Positions 24,271 to 34,700 of a stretch of DNA of 64,000 bases are shown here, piece by piece (within the stretch, counting starts at the first letter, position 1; each line of letters starts with the position of its first letter). The stretch comes from Jacaranda mimosifolia (lineage: Eukaryota > Streptophyta > Magnoliopsida > Lamiales > Bignoniaceae): the NCBI GenBank assembly GCA_018894105.1, contig CM032133.1:16258501-16322500 (forward strand), given 5' to 3'. The notes below the pieces were generated by a model. That model was not told where the DNA came from. It did no database searches and saw nothing but the letters and a program-made list of their open reading frames with translations. The position numbers and the translations under genes are program-made.

Positions 24271-26830
24271 CCCGTCCAACTAGAAGCAGTGTAGGCAAGT
24301 CACATTACACATTGCTTAACTTTGGAGTTAGTCGAACTGGAGGCTAAAAAGATCGGGTCAAGCCACTATAAACAGATCAAAAAGACCTATCTCATAGGTC
24401 ACATGCATGGTTTAGAGGAAGATGAAAAGTCAATCTATATAGGATTTATTTTATGATTCCTTTCACACCTTTCCCCTAAATAGTGTGTTGGATGGGGTTT
24501 GACTCCTAATATCATAGAAGTAATGCTGCGGAGGCCCTATATAGTAAGGGGCTTATGGACTATTGCTTTTAGATAGAAAAGGGGAAAGCAAATGCTGGAA
24601 CAACGGGCAGGCAACCTTCTCTTCAACCACTCCTGTGGTAGGAACATTTTCTTTTCTCTTTCTGACACGAGGTAGATAAATGGATAGGAGAGTGCTACCT
24701 AAGATGTATGTACCCCAATTGTCAAACTTATTCTCATCAATTGATGGAGTATTATCAAAAGTTAGTGTGAACCAATCCTCAATCAATTAAACATTTTTTT
24801 TACATCCTTACCATGAAAATCAAGTAAGCATTTTAGAACAGAACCTGATTTCTGTTCTAGAAATATCAAAATAGAAATACAGTCAATTTATGTACTGCAC
24901 TTCATAAAAGTTTCATAGCACTAACTGATTGTATCTCAACACTGATATTTCATAAATGCAACTAGATTTGATCTTTTGAATGCATTTCAGTATAAAAATT
25001 GATGATAGCATTTCCAAAATATCATAACAGAAACAAAATAAGTTTCTTGTGCATTTCAATAATAGAAACAACTAATATATGTTATAAAATGTTAGGATAA
25101 AAATGCAAAATTAAAATGATATCATTTCAGTATTTCATAATAGAAATGCATTTCTTCTAATGTAGAACCAAAAATAGAACTACATTTTTATACCGAATCC
25201 CTAAACTGATTTAATTCTACATTTTTGAGAACTAAAGTTAGTTTCTGGTCTGAAATGCTTAATAAAAATCAATTTTAGTACTAAAATTATTTCTCCTTTC
25301 TTTGAGTTTCAGATTAAAAAATAAAATTGTAGAATATAAATTAGGGTTTGACTTTCAGTTCTAGATTATAGATCTCCAAAAGGCAACCAGTTTTGCATTT
25401 CAAACATTCCAGAAATCTGGAATGGAAAACTAATGAATTAGTTTTGTATTTCTGTTTTGAAAAGCAAGTTGGTGATAAGTTTTCTATTTACAATGACAAA
25501 TAAAAATACTAACTTAACTGGATAAGAGTGTTTAGGTAGCTCTTAGAGGAACCAAGTAACCAATAACCATCATTGAACTCACCACTGCATTGCCATCAAA
25601 ATGAGCTATTAACAAAATGTAGGTGCATTATTAGATATTCATGAATAATAAATAAAAATTTATGAAGCCGAATCGACAAAATCAACTATAGGAATGAAGT
25701 AAAACATTATTGTAAACCATATATACGAATATCATCATCAAAATAGACCATTTGAAGTAATAACTGCAAAAGATCAAGAAAAACACAAAGTATTGTAACT
25801 AGGACGGGGAAAGAGCATCTTGATTCTTATATACGCTAAACAATTTTGAGATTCTTTCATTTCAATAAACACGCATGGATCAATTATAGGTTTCCTCTAA
25901 ATTGAATGTTATAGTAATACTTTAAAATATTAAGCAATCAGTATATTAATGAAAGCCAACACATGGATTTGCTTGCATTTTGTAATGGTGATCACTCATG
26001 GTAGCTCCTTTTCCTATTTCTACGTGTAAAAAATCATCAAAGGTATCACCCTAAACAATGATTAATTAATGCCTCAGAATAATCTTCATATTCTTTCAAG
26101 CTAGAAAACCCGGTAGAAAGGTGGCGCCTGCCACCCAGTTCTCAATGGTCTACAATAAGGTCATTTTTTTTTTCTTCGAAACTATATCATGTTCATTATG
26201 AAATTCTAGCATAGTAAGGCGTCATTTCGAATTTTGTATTAGGAAGAAGCTTGTCAGTAGAATATAATGGTAGGGTAAAACTCTCAAACTTATAGGAAAG
26301 CTTCTATGGAAATTCATATCAAAATTACGATAGTGAGTCCTACTGCTTGAAAAAATATTTTAATATCAAAAGGCATTTCCCTACTTGTGGTTATACGAGA
26401 AAATGGCGAACGGTTCACAAGTCTTATCAACTTCTTCAGGTGATTTGAAAAAAAATTGGTTATAAATGGCCCAGCAAATAAGCAAAGTGAATAAGTTATA
26501 GCAAAAAGTAGAAAACAACAAATTTTATTCGCTGGTGGGTGGTGATCGGTGACTGATGCTGATTAGGGTAGGGCGATGGAGAACTAGCCGAGTAGGCTGA
26601 TGGCCGGCTAAAGGAAATGGCAAAGTGAGTTTGCGGATGACCATTGGGAATTGGGAATGTGAGTGATCAAATTTGAAATATATCATGAGAATGTACAGAA
26701 AAAATAAAGATCTAATTTCTATTACATAATGATCATGCTTAAAAATATACTTTTTTGCAAAAATGTGTCCGCATAAAGTAGTGCTCTAGTCGGAATAATT
26801 AAGTGATTTGATTTTTTTTTCTACTGTTGA
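24271..26830. other. 2.5 kb with no recognised gene
   Basis: No protein motif, tRNA or matched repeat pair found. The stretch 24830-25480 is unusual in repeatedly using 'tagaaat', 'gaaatgca' and 'actgattt' words, suggesting decayed tandem or dispersed repeats. A minus-strand frame at 24786-24553 is basic in its middle but unlike any family I know. Confidence 0.35.
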
Positions 26831-26839
26831 GGTTAGTAT

Positions 26840-26965
26840 TTGCACTAGCTCCTTGATAGGCTTGAGTCCATCTTGAATGGGGTTAGTAATCCATTATGAG
26901 TAATCATATTGGTCCTTTTATTGGACCTTTTACCTCATATGTTGTAGGGCCCTAATGAGGTATAT
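26840..26965. repeat. Copy of a block also found at 55535-55605
   Basis: The text ttggtccttttattggacct through 'ctcatatgttgtagggccctaatgaggtatat' matches 'ttggtcctttatttgggctt...ctcatacgtccgtagggtcttagtggagtatat' near 55540. Both are non-coding. It may be the 3' end of the same repeat family as the outermost sequence at 28.4-55 kb. Confidence 0.5.
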
Positions 26966-26989
26966 TGCCCCTGTGACACTAGCTAAATC

Positions 26990-27293
26990 GGTCTTGTCAA
27001 AGTATTTTATGTGTGTAAAGTAAGTTAGCTAAAACTTTTTGAGAGATAAACTCTAAAGAGACTAGTATTATTTGAACTTGAATCCTTGAATGCTTACAAC
27101 TGAATTCGTAACACCTATTTATACTATCCATCCCATCAATGGATAGTGGAGATTTGTTGATCCTGTAGTTCTAATTACATCTCCAGAAGTTCTTTAGATT
27201 AGATTATTCTAGATTCCTACTATAGAAATTTCTATACAAATTTACACATATGTACAACGTTCTAGATTTCTCTAGGATGCTCTTTAACCTCCA
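26990..27293 (-). repeat. Right LTR-like copy of the chromovirus relic
   Basis: Minus strand begins TGGAGGTTAAAGAGCATC at 27293 and aligns with 19586-19240. Given the minus orientation of pol, this should be the 5' LTR, but no gag or protease is recognisable between 27 kb and 21.8 kb. The inner boundary near 26990 is uncertain. Confidence 0.6.
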
Positions 27294-27685
27294 TTCATTT
27301 CAGTGCCTCACGAATCTGACTCCCCTTACTTTCGAAGTTTGTTTTCAGATTGAAAATATAACTTCTATTTTAAGCTACTATTTTTAAAATTATATTACCA
27401 TGATAATTCGTTTTACTTCCTCTTTTTTTTATCTTGCTTTAATTTGGCTTGTCCAATGGTTGATTGATTAATTAATTAATTAATTAATTTTTAATTAAAT
27501 TTATAATTATTATTTTTTAGGGGTTTGCTCTTCCTTGGACATAATATTTCTACTAAGTTCAATTTGAAAATTCAGGATTTGAATTGATGTCCTTTCATTG
27601 ATTTCTCCGCAATTGCATCAATTTATTCTAAAGATCTAATTTCAATTGAAATTGGTTATTCACCATGTATAAGGATTTTTGCCAA

Positions 27686-27759
27686 GCACCCATGGTTGAA
27701 TGGTTACAGCATCCAACTCATAATTGGTGAATTTTTAGGTTCAGTTCCTATTGGATGCA
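27686..27759 (+). tRNA. tRNA-Ile(CAU)-like sequence of plastid type, probably a nuclear insert
   Basis: The 74 bases fold as a tRNA: acceptor GCACCCA/TGGATGC with one C-A mismatch, D-arm around TGAATGGTTA, anticodon stem CCAA/TTGG with CAT anticodon, T-arm TAGG/CCTA around TTCAGTT, discriminator A. The sequence closely resembles plastid trnI-CAU, in which the C of CAU is modified to read AUA. Plastid-like flanks (rpl23, ycf2) were not recognised, so only a short piece appears to have transferred. The acceptor mismatch and nuclear context suggest a pseudogene. Confidence 0.7.
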
Positions 27760-28439
27760 AGCCAATAGAAAAGTGTTTTTTGTGTGGATTGTTTGCGAAG
27801 ATATATGAAGGTCTATATAGGAAATTAGAGAAAATCCAAAAGTAAAAAAGTTGCACAATAAGGTTTAGAATTTTAATCATAATCAATTAGCTCATGGATG
27901 TTATTCTTCATTGTTGGCGAGATAGTTTGAAAGGTTAGTCTCATGCCCTATCTCTTTTTCTTTTCAACACTTACATTAGCTAACACTTGGAGGAAAGACA
28001 TCCTTGGAGAGTAATTGAGAAGAGTCACATAACTTGGTAGAGTGAGAACAAATAGAGTGAGAGAAAGCTAAATCTTAATTAGAAAGACATGGATAGCAAT
28101 GATAATAGTAGGGTAAATGCATATTGTGACGGTGTTGACAAATGCAACAATACAGGTAGTAGCAGCAGTGGCTATCTCGTGTTGGGGATGGCTAAGAGTC
28201 TGTCCTAACGACTATGGGGCATTTCTCTCAAGCGCTAGTGGGCCAAAGGCCACTGTGTCGCCTGTCGTTTCAAGCAATCGCGTCAGGATCAGTTATGTGT
28301 AGGTTTGTGTGAAAAAGAGTCCCCTTTTATGGGATCACAGTATTTTTAGAGGTTAGGGCCCCTTTATGGCATGTCTTATTGTCTTTTTCCTTTGCATAGC
28401 TATGTAACACAAGTGTGTTCACAAGTCTTCAGTTAGGGA
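27760..28439. other. Unassigned sequence before the outer repeat
   Basis: No recognised family. A short plus-strand frame at 28117-28302 has no motif. It may be part of the outermost repeat that continues at 28440. Confidence 0.3.
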
Positions 28440-28779
28440 ATTAGCTGGTAGTGAGCCTTCCATGTCAAATCTAGAATCAGAGTTTGAATCTTAGTCTAGG
28501 GAAGAGGGCTCTACTGGGGAGAAGCTCGAATATGCTCCTACCTTTGATGAGAGTTTCTATGGTATCAATTATCTACCTAGTTCGCTCACTCTAGAGATGT
28601 TGGACCTTTTGAGGTGTAAGATTACTCTTTCTAATGAGTTTGAGTTTGCACTCCCTTCATAGAAGGACTATTTCATATCGCTTTCTTTTAGGTACTTTAC
28701 TACTTTTAGTAGTTACTTTAGTAGTAGGTTTTTCATTCCTTCTAGCCCTTTATTTTTAGATATAATTAGGAGTTACAAG
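28440..28779 (+). pseudogene. Outermost repeat, left piece (gypsy-type transposon protein-like)
   Basis: Plus-strand frame reads YAPTFDESFYGINYLPSSLT, LSNEFEFALPS, stop, KDYFISLSFRYFTTF and SSRFFIPSSPLFLDIIRSYK. The order 'acidic low-complexity, then FRLP/ALP..., then F..F..FIPS' resembles the N-terminal domain of plant proteins annotated as putative gypsy-type transposon. It is cut at 28779 by copia element A; candidate continuation is at 39030. The family assignment is inference. Confidence 0.4.
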
Positions 28780-30988
28780 TGTTGGAATGGTGCCCTGCAA
28801 CCAATTAGATTGGCATGTAAACTATTTTACTTGTGATACAATCTTGATTTAATGATATTCATATTTCAATGGCCATCTTCATCTTATGCTTAATTTACTT
28901 CACTAGTATTTGGTTGAAGCCTTTAGATCATACAAGACTACGAGACTTGGTCACACACTGGGTGGTGATCATGATTACACGGTCGTGATCTTAAAAAATT
29001 TCAAGTCGTAGAATCTTATGAGATAGGGCATCTAAGATTCGAATAGACTTACACTAACAATGCATAAATCCAAGGGGTTGGATATTGCTCTGTTTCATGA
29101 GCAATCCATGTTAGACATAGGTGCATATTAGTGAGTGCTTGTTAAAGAACAAGTTCACTAAAGGCTCACTCGAAAAATCCACCAGATAGCTGTAGTGACA
29201 AGTTTTTCAGCTCAAGCGAGTGCATATAATTAGTCCTTAGATCTTAGGATCCATGGTAACTTTGTGTTTAGGTTATCATACTTTGACTCTTTCTTGACCA
29301 CTCTACGGGTCATCCGGGTTGAGCTTGGGTATGAGCTAATTAGGCATACAGGTTTTGAGATCTAAGATGGGATCTATCTCCTTGTCGTTGTGAAGAGCAA
29401 GTGCATCTCCTATGTATTCTATAATGATCGATGCTATGAAATCCTTGCACAAGGTAGTATGACAATTTGAAAAATGAGTGTTCCAAAGATGAGGTCATAA
29501 AGGGGAATCAAATATTGGAATAGAAATATATTTATCGAGGCTATTAGAAAACCGACAAATATCTTGCCCTAGGCCTCTTCTGGGAGATAGGAAATAGAAA
29601 GACCATATTTGCATGGCACGCGTAGAGTTGGCATGGTTATCCATGAGCATATTCATTTCGGTCAATTAGTTGGGCTCATGGGCTTAGGGCTGGACATTGA
29701 CCATGGAGATTGGGTACTCTTTAATTAATAAAGATTAATTGAATTGAGTTATTAGTTTAAAGGAGTTTAAACTAATGTGAATATTTCGATATTCTAAATA
29801 TCACAACAGTTGTGAGCTCATATCCAATGAATGATAGAACTTAATGGGTCACACACAAAATCCAATAGGAAGTTCTATTTGATGAAGGGAATTTTATATG
29901 AGTTAGAGAGTTTCTTGGTGACCGATTTTGTGGAGGAAAAACTGTTGGCAAATTTTTGGTCATGTTGACTTGATTAATTTAATTGTTAAATTGATCAAAA
30001 TAATTTAAGGAGTTAAATTAGACCAATTAAATTAAGAAATTAATTAATTGGTTCCATATGACTATCAATTAGTTAACTTAAGGAGTTAACACTTTCTAGC
30101 TCAAGAAGTTAAGCTAACGACTTAAGGAGTTAAGTGAAGACCAATTAATTAAATTAAAGAGTTAATTTAATTAATCTGAAGAATTAAATTTGGAGGAAAA
30201 TTCAAATGAAGGAGTTCATTTATTTAGAATTTATTTGGATGACATTTCGTAAGACGAAATGAAGACTCCAAATGAAATTCAAATACAAGTGAAATTAACA
30301 TTTCACATGCTTCATGTCTAGCTTAGGTGGTGCCTCACCTCATGGGAGGTGTGATGCCAACTAGCATCACACCTTCCCTTCTCTATAAATATAGAGTGGG
30401 CAGCCACAATGCAAGCATGCATGCTAAATTCCCATTTTCCCTTCAAATTGTGTGATTCACTCATGTATTGAAGTTTCACACCTTCTTCTTCACCTTCCCT
30501 CCTAAATTTGGCCTTCATAATTTCTTGATACCTTGGTTTTCCAGCTGAATAAAGTTTGATTGGAGCTAGCCTATGGTGTGTGGATCATTTCATTAGAGGC
30601 TTGGCAATTGGATAGCTTTGCTCTTTGGAGATCCACTGCAGGGCAGTCCGGTTGGAGGCACATTTGGAGCACTTTCCGATTCTTGATTTTGGTGAAATTT
30701 TTAATAGACATTCTTCAAGGTGTTGGTGAGGTGTTGTCCAAATTTTATCCAAATTGGAGGTGGTTTGATAGGGCCAAAGTTGTTGGAATCCGTCTGCGCC
30801 GACTGGAGACAGCTTTGAAGTGTTCAAGCTTCTCTTATTTCTTCCTTGGATTTTTTAGCATTCAAGGTATTTATCCTTATTCCAAATACATTTTACATCA
30901 TGACTTGATCCTTGGGAGGTGTGTAGAAAAGTTTTGATTTAGTTTTATTTGCTTTATCTCATGGATCCTTGTGCTACACACTCCTTCA
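28780..30988 (+). repeat. 5' LTR of copia A
   Basis: Starts TGTTGGAATGGTGCCCTGCA and ends ctacacactccttca, with TG...CA ends; 2209 bp. It aligns along its length with 36810-39029. The TATA-like 'ctataaatatagagtgg' near 30382 is followed by the probable R region. The segment 29940-30200 is rich in 'aaggagttaa' and 'accaattaaatta' words repeated several times. Confidence 0.92.
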
Positions 30989-30990
30989 AG

Positions 30991-31002
30991 TGGTATCGGA
31001 GT
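30991..31002 (+). other. Primer-binding site of copia A
   Basis: TGGTATCGGAGT, two bases after the LTR end, differs by two bases from TGGTATCAGAGC, the complement of initiator tRNA-Met used by most plant copia elements. Confidence 0.85.
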
Positions 31003-32939
31003 TTATTTCATGCTTTAATTTGAATTTTTGATTGATTGATTCATGTGATAGATTGATATAGATCTCCAAATACTTGATCCAAATCATGGATTGGAGTGTT
31101 TGGATGATGATGCTTGTGGCTCCTTCGATGATGAATTAAATTATGCTAATATGTATTTTAAGAGTTAATTCATATGTTAATATATTTTTTATTCATGGAT
31201 GATTATATTACATTTGATTTAGCATAGATCTATGTTATATGTTGATATAGCATGTTAAATTTGGCCTTAAGGTGTTTTGGTCATTTTTGGATCTAATTGA
31301 ATTGGAGATTATTGGAGATTTTTGGAGAATGGTTATTCTCACTTAAACTTAATTTTTAAAGCATGTTTGAGCACTTGAATTTTCATTTTTAAAAGGTGTT
31401 TTAGATCTGAAAATTCATCTATAATGTGTAATTTAGTGTTTAGGAAGTGTCCTACATTTTGTAGTGCACAAAAGTTGAGCTAAAATTGGCTTGACTCGTT
31501 CTAAACCCCAAAAAGGGGAGCTGCCACGCCCGGCTAGGCACTGGCTAAGCAGCGGGCGCACCAAGGACAAACCAGCTGTGTGGCCAGGCTGGGGCAGCAG
31601 CACCCTGTTGGGTTTTGGATGAGTTTTGAGCTATTTATTGTTCCTTTAGTGACCAAATTTGATCTAAATCATGCTACATAGATGCACAAGTGTTGTGCAA
31701 GTTTTCAAAATTATGCTTAATATTTTTTATTGCTTTTAAAATCTTGTTAAAGTTAATCTTCAATATTGGTGCAAAAATGTGATGCATAATTGTTATGCTT
31801 ATTTTTGCTAGATAATTAATTATTTATGAGATAAGCATTTCATTGTGGAATTGAATACCAATTCTTGATTTATTGTTCATTTGATTGTTAAATAGATGAT
31901 GAATGAATGGGGATGATCATGAGCTTTTAATATTGATTTTATTTATTTCAAGTTGTTAAAAGGGTTATATTAAATTGGGGCTTGCATGCTTTTTAATTTC
32001 TATCTTGTAAATGTTATGAGAGTAGAATAACTAGGAGTGAGGATTTCTTTCTCATGTAAATATTACAAGGAGACAAGAAGACCATTTGAGGCATGAAGAC
32101 CCATGAATCTATGGGGCTACATTTATGTAAAGCTAAAATTAAGTGCACCTATGGCACTAAGTGCACTACTTGGTTAATGCTCGTGGTCATCCTACCCTAG
32201 GAGTATGCTAGACACATTTACTTATTTATGCTCTCCATATCCTATTGATGTATGAGATGCATGGTTAGAATATAGAAAACCTAAATAAGAAGATAAAATT
32301 GATGAGATCTTTGCAAGCAAGAAAATCCTCCACTTAGAGAAGTCTAAGTACTTTGCAACATTAAGTGAAAATGGATACAAATTAAAAGGAGTTTTAATTA
32401 ATTCATGCCTTTTACCAATAGTATGTGACATGAAGATGCTACTATCTTTTGTAGTCGTGGGTCACACTTAAGGTAGAAAGTTGTGATCACATACTTAGCA
32501 TATGATACACCTTTGATTTGATGCTTCCCATGCATTAGCACACGAGTCGTGAGATGACATGGAATGGTCTCGAATCAAAGTTTGATTAGTAGGTCCGACT
32601 TAACACCTAGTAATGTTGATGGCACACGATTCGTGGGTCTACATAAAAAGTGAGGGCAAAATATATCAAGAGTTGCATAGAGATGCAATTAGCAAAAGTT
32701 GCTTACCTTTTAATTGTTTGTGGATGACACATGAGTCGTGGGTCCACTTACAAGTCTTTAGGACCTTGATTCTCAAAGAAAATGAGATTTCTCGAATTTT
32801 TTTAGGGGGTGAAGAATTTGATAAAATAGTGGGAGAAAAACATGCTTGAAAGTCCATAAATATGTGTTCAATATCAATATTCAATCACATGCTTATACTT
32901 TCTTTTATGCCTTTGTAGATTTTTGAAACCTCAACTCAA
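31003..32939 (+). other. Long untranslated leader of copia A
   Basis: 1.9 kb with no coding frame. It has a GC-rich patch at 31510-31610 and, near 32452, 32541, 32628 and 32731, four loosely repeated 'cgtgggtc/cgtgaga' boxes flanked by 'gcacacga(g/t)'. Possible decayed tandem units of about 90 bp. Confidence 0.5.
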
Positions 32940-33791
32940 ATGGCTAAGAATCTACTCAACGCTATTTTGGAAACTAATAAACTCACCGGGCCTAACTTCC
33001 AAGATTGGCTTAGAAACCTCAAGATTATACTTGATTCCAAAAAGAGGACCTATGTGCTTACTCAAAGTCCACCAGACACTATTGGTGATGATGCCATCGA
33101 TGAGGCACATGAAGCATTCATGAAGTTTGTCAATAATGATCTACAAACAAGATGTCTCATGATAGCTTCTACATCCAATGAGCTCCAAAAGTCTCAAGAG
33201 CACATGAAAACCACTCACGAGATCCATTTGCACCTACAAGAGTTGTATGGTAGGCAAACTAGACACGAAAGGTTTTCATTGTCTAAGGAGCTCTTTAGGA
33301 GTAGACTGAATGAGGACTCGAGTGTCTATGACCATGGCCTAAAGATGATTGGCCTCATTGAGAAATTTGATCAATTGGACGTTTTCATGGACAATGAGCT
33401 CTATGTGGATTTGATCCTTCAATCATTATCTAGCTCCTTTAACCAATTTGTTGTGAACTTCAACATAACTAAGCAAGAAGTAATGATCAATGAATTGGTC
33501 AATATGTTAGTGACCGCCGAGACGATTATGAAGAAAGACAAGCCTCTTATGCTTACTTTCTCCTCCAAGTCTAAAGGCCCTAGGGTTGCTAAGAAAGGAG
33601 GTAGAAAGAAGAAATGTTCTTCTACTAAGGGAAAGAAACCCTTGAAAAGTTCAGGGGAATCAAGAAAAAGAAAGAGGCCAAAGCGGATACTACTTGTTTC
33701 TATTGTGACAAGAAAGGCCATTAGAAAAGGAATTGCAAGAAATACCTTGGCACCCTTGGGAAGGGTATGTACTTTATTAAAGTATACTTAA
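32940..33791 (+). CDS. gag: Gag of copia A (frame opens into the wrong frame before the zinc knuckle)
   Basis: 283 codons starting MAKNLLNAILETNKLTGPNF and DWLRNLKIIL, the usual start of this class of plant copia gag, which forms the retrotransposon particle. The central region (HEIHLHLQELYGRQ, LILQSLSSSFNQFVVNFN) is well conserved. The last ~45 residues are out of frame: the expected zinc knuckle CFYCDKKGH-stop-KRNC is encoded in another frame at about 33690-33735, with a TAG replacing the expected TGG. This is the longest open frame in the window. The protein is probably not useful without the knuckle. Confidence 0.8.
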   Translation: MAKNLLNAILETNKLTGPNFQDWLRNLKIILDSKKRTYVLTQSPPDTIGDDAIDEAHEAFMKFVNNDLQTRCLMIASTSNELQKSQEHMKTTHEIHLHLQELYGRQTRHERFSLSKELFRSRLNEDSSVYDHGLKMIGLIEKFDQLDVFMDNELYVDLILQSLSSSFNQFVVNFNITKQEVMINELVNMLVTAETIMKKDKPLMLTFSSKSKGPRVAKKGGRKKKCSSTKGKKPLKSSGESRKRKRPKRILLVSIVTRKAIRKGIARNTLAPLGRVCTLLKYT

Positions 33792-34700
33792 CGACAAATT
33801 CTTCTTCATGGGTATTTCATACCGCATGTGGTTCTCACCATTGTAATTCATTACAGGGGATGAAAAGAAGAAGGAGTCTCAATGAAGGGGATATGATCCT
33901 CCATCTTGTAAATGGAGCAAAATTTGCGGTCATGGTCGAAGGCATAATCAAGTTGGACTTGGGAAATTCCAATATCGTATATGATCTTTGTTACTATGTA
34001 CTCAATCTTGTTAAGAACATTATTTATATTCCCATTTTTAATAATGAAGGATATGATTTTTCTATATCTAATGGCATGTTTAAAGCATTAAAGAATGGTT
34101 CTTTAATTGCACAAGGTACATTAAACAATGGATTATACATATTAGATTTCAACCTTCATTGATGCACGTTTAGCAAAGTAAAAAAAAATAGATAACCAAG
34201 CAAATGCCATCTTATGGCATGCAAAACTTGGACATATTTTCAAAAATAAGATGAGCAAGTTAGAAGCCCTCAAAGCACTAAATGTTAGTGGTATTGAGGA
34301 CCTTCCTACTTGTGAGTCTTGTTTAAAGGAAAAAATGACCAAAGCTCCTTTTGTAGGACAAATGGAGCAAATTATAAGTGCTTTGAATTTGATCCATACG
34401 GATGTTTGTGGACCAGTAAGAGTTAGTGCAAGAGGAGGATATTCTTACTTCATCATCTTCACCGATGATCGTACTCGATTCGGACATATGTATGTTATAA
34501 AGTACAAGTGCGAGGCCTTTGAAAAGTTCAAAGAGTATAAGAATGAAGTAGAAAAGCAAAAGGGACTTAATATTAAAGCTCCCTTAGGCACTGAATTCTT
34601 GGATTATCTAAAGAAGAATGGGATTTTCTCTCAATGGACTCCACCCAGCACACCCTAACAAAATAGATTAGCCGAGAGGAGAAACCGTACCTTATTGGAC
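33792..34700 (+). pseudogene. Protease/gag-pre-integrase and integrase relic of copia A
   Basis: Protease-proximal text 'WVFHTACGSHHCNSLQGMK' lies near 33810, where the active-site motif expected of aspartic proteases (D-S/T-G) reads HTACG, so the catalytic Asp is lost. Pre-integrase and zinc-binding parts follow (LWHAKLGHI, CESCLKEKM at about 34220-34340). The integrase core begins LIHTDVCGP with the first catalytic Asp at 34401-34403. The second catalytic Asp (in the S-D-x-G motif) is missing because about 34575-34600 reads KAPLGTEF. The Glu region (NRLAERRNRTLLDM) survives after a stop near 34660. Confidence 0.82.

Noticed and set aside
30560..30937. 125-codon plus-strand frame
   Set aside because: Lies inside the copia A 5' LTR and is broken in the 3' LTR copy.
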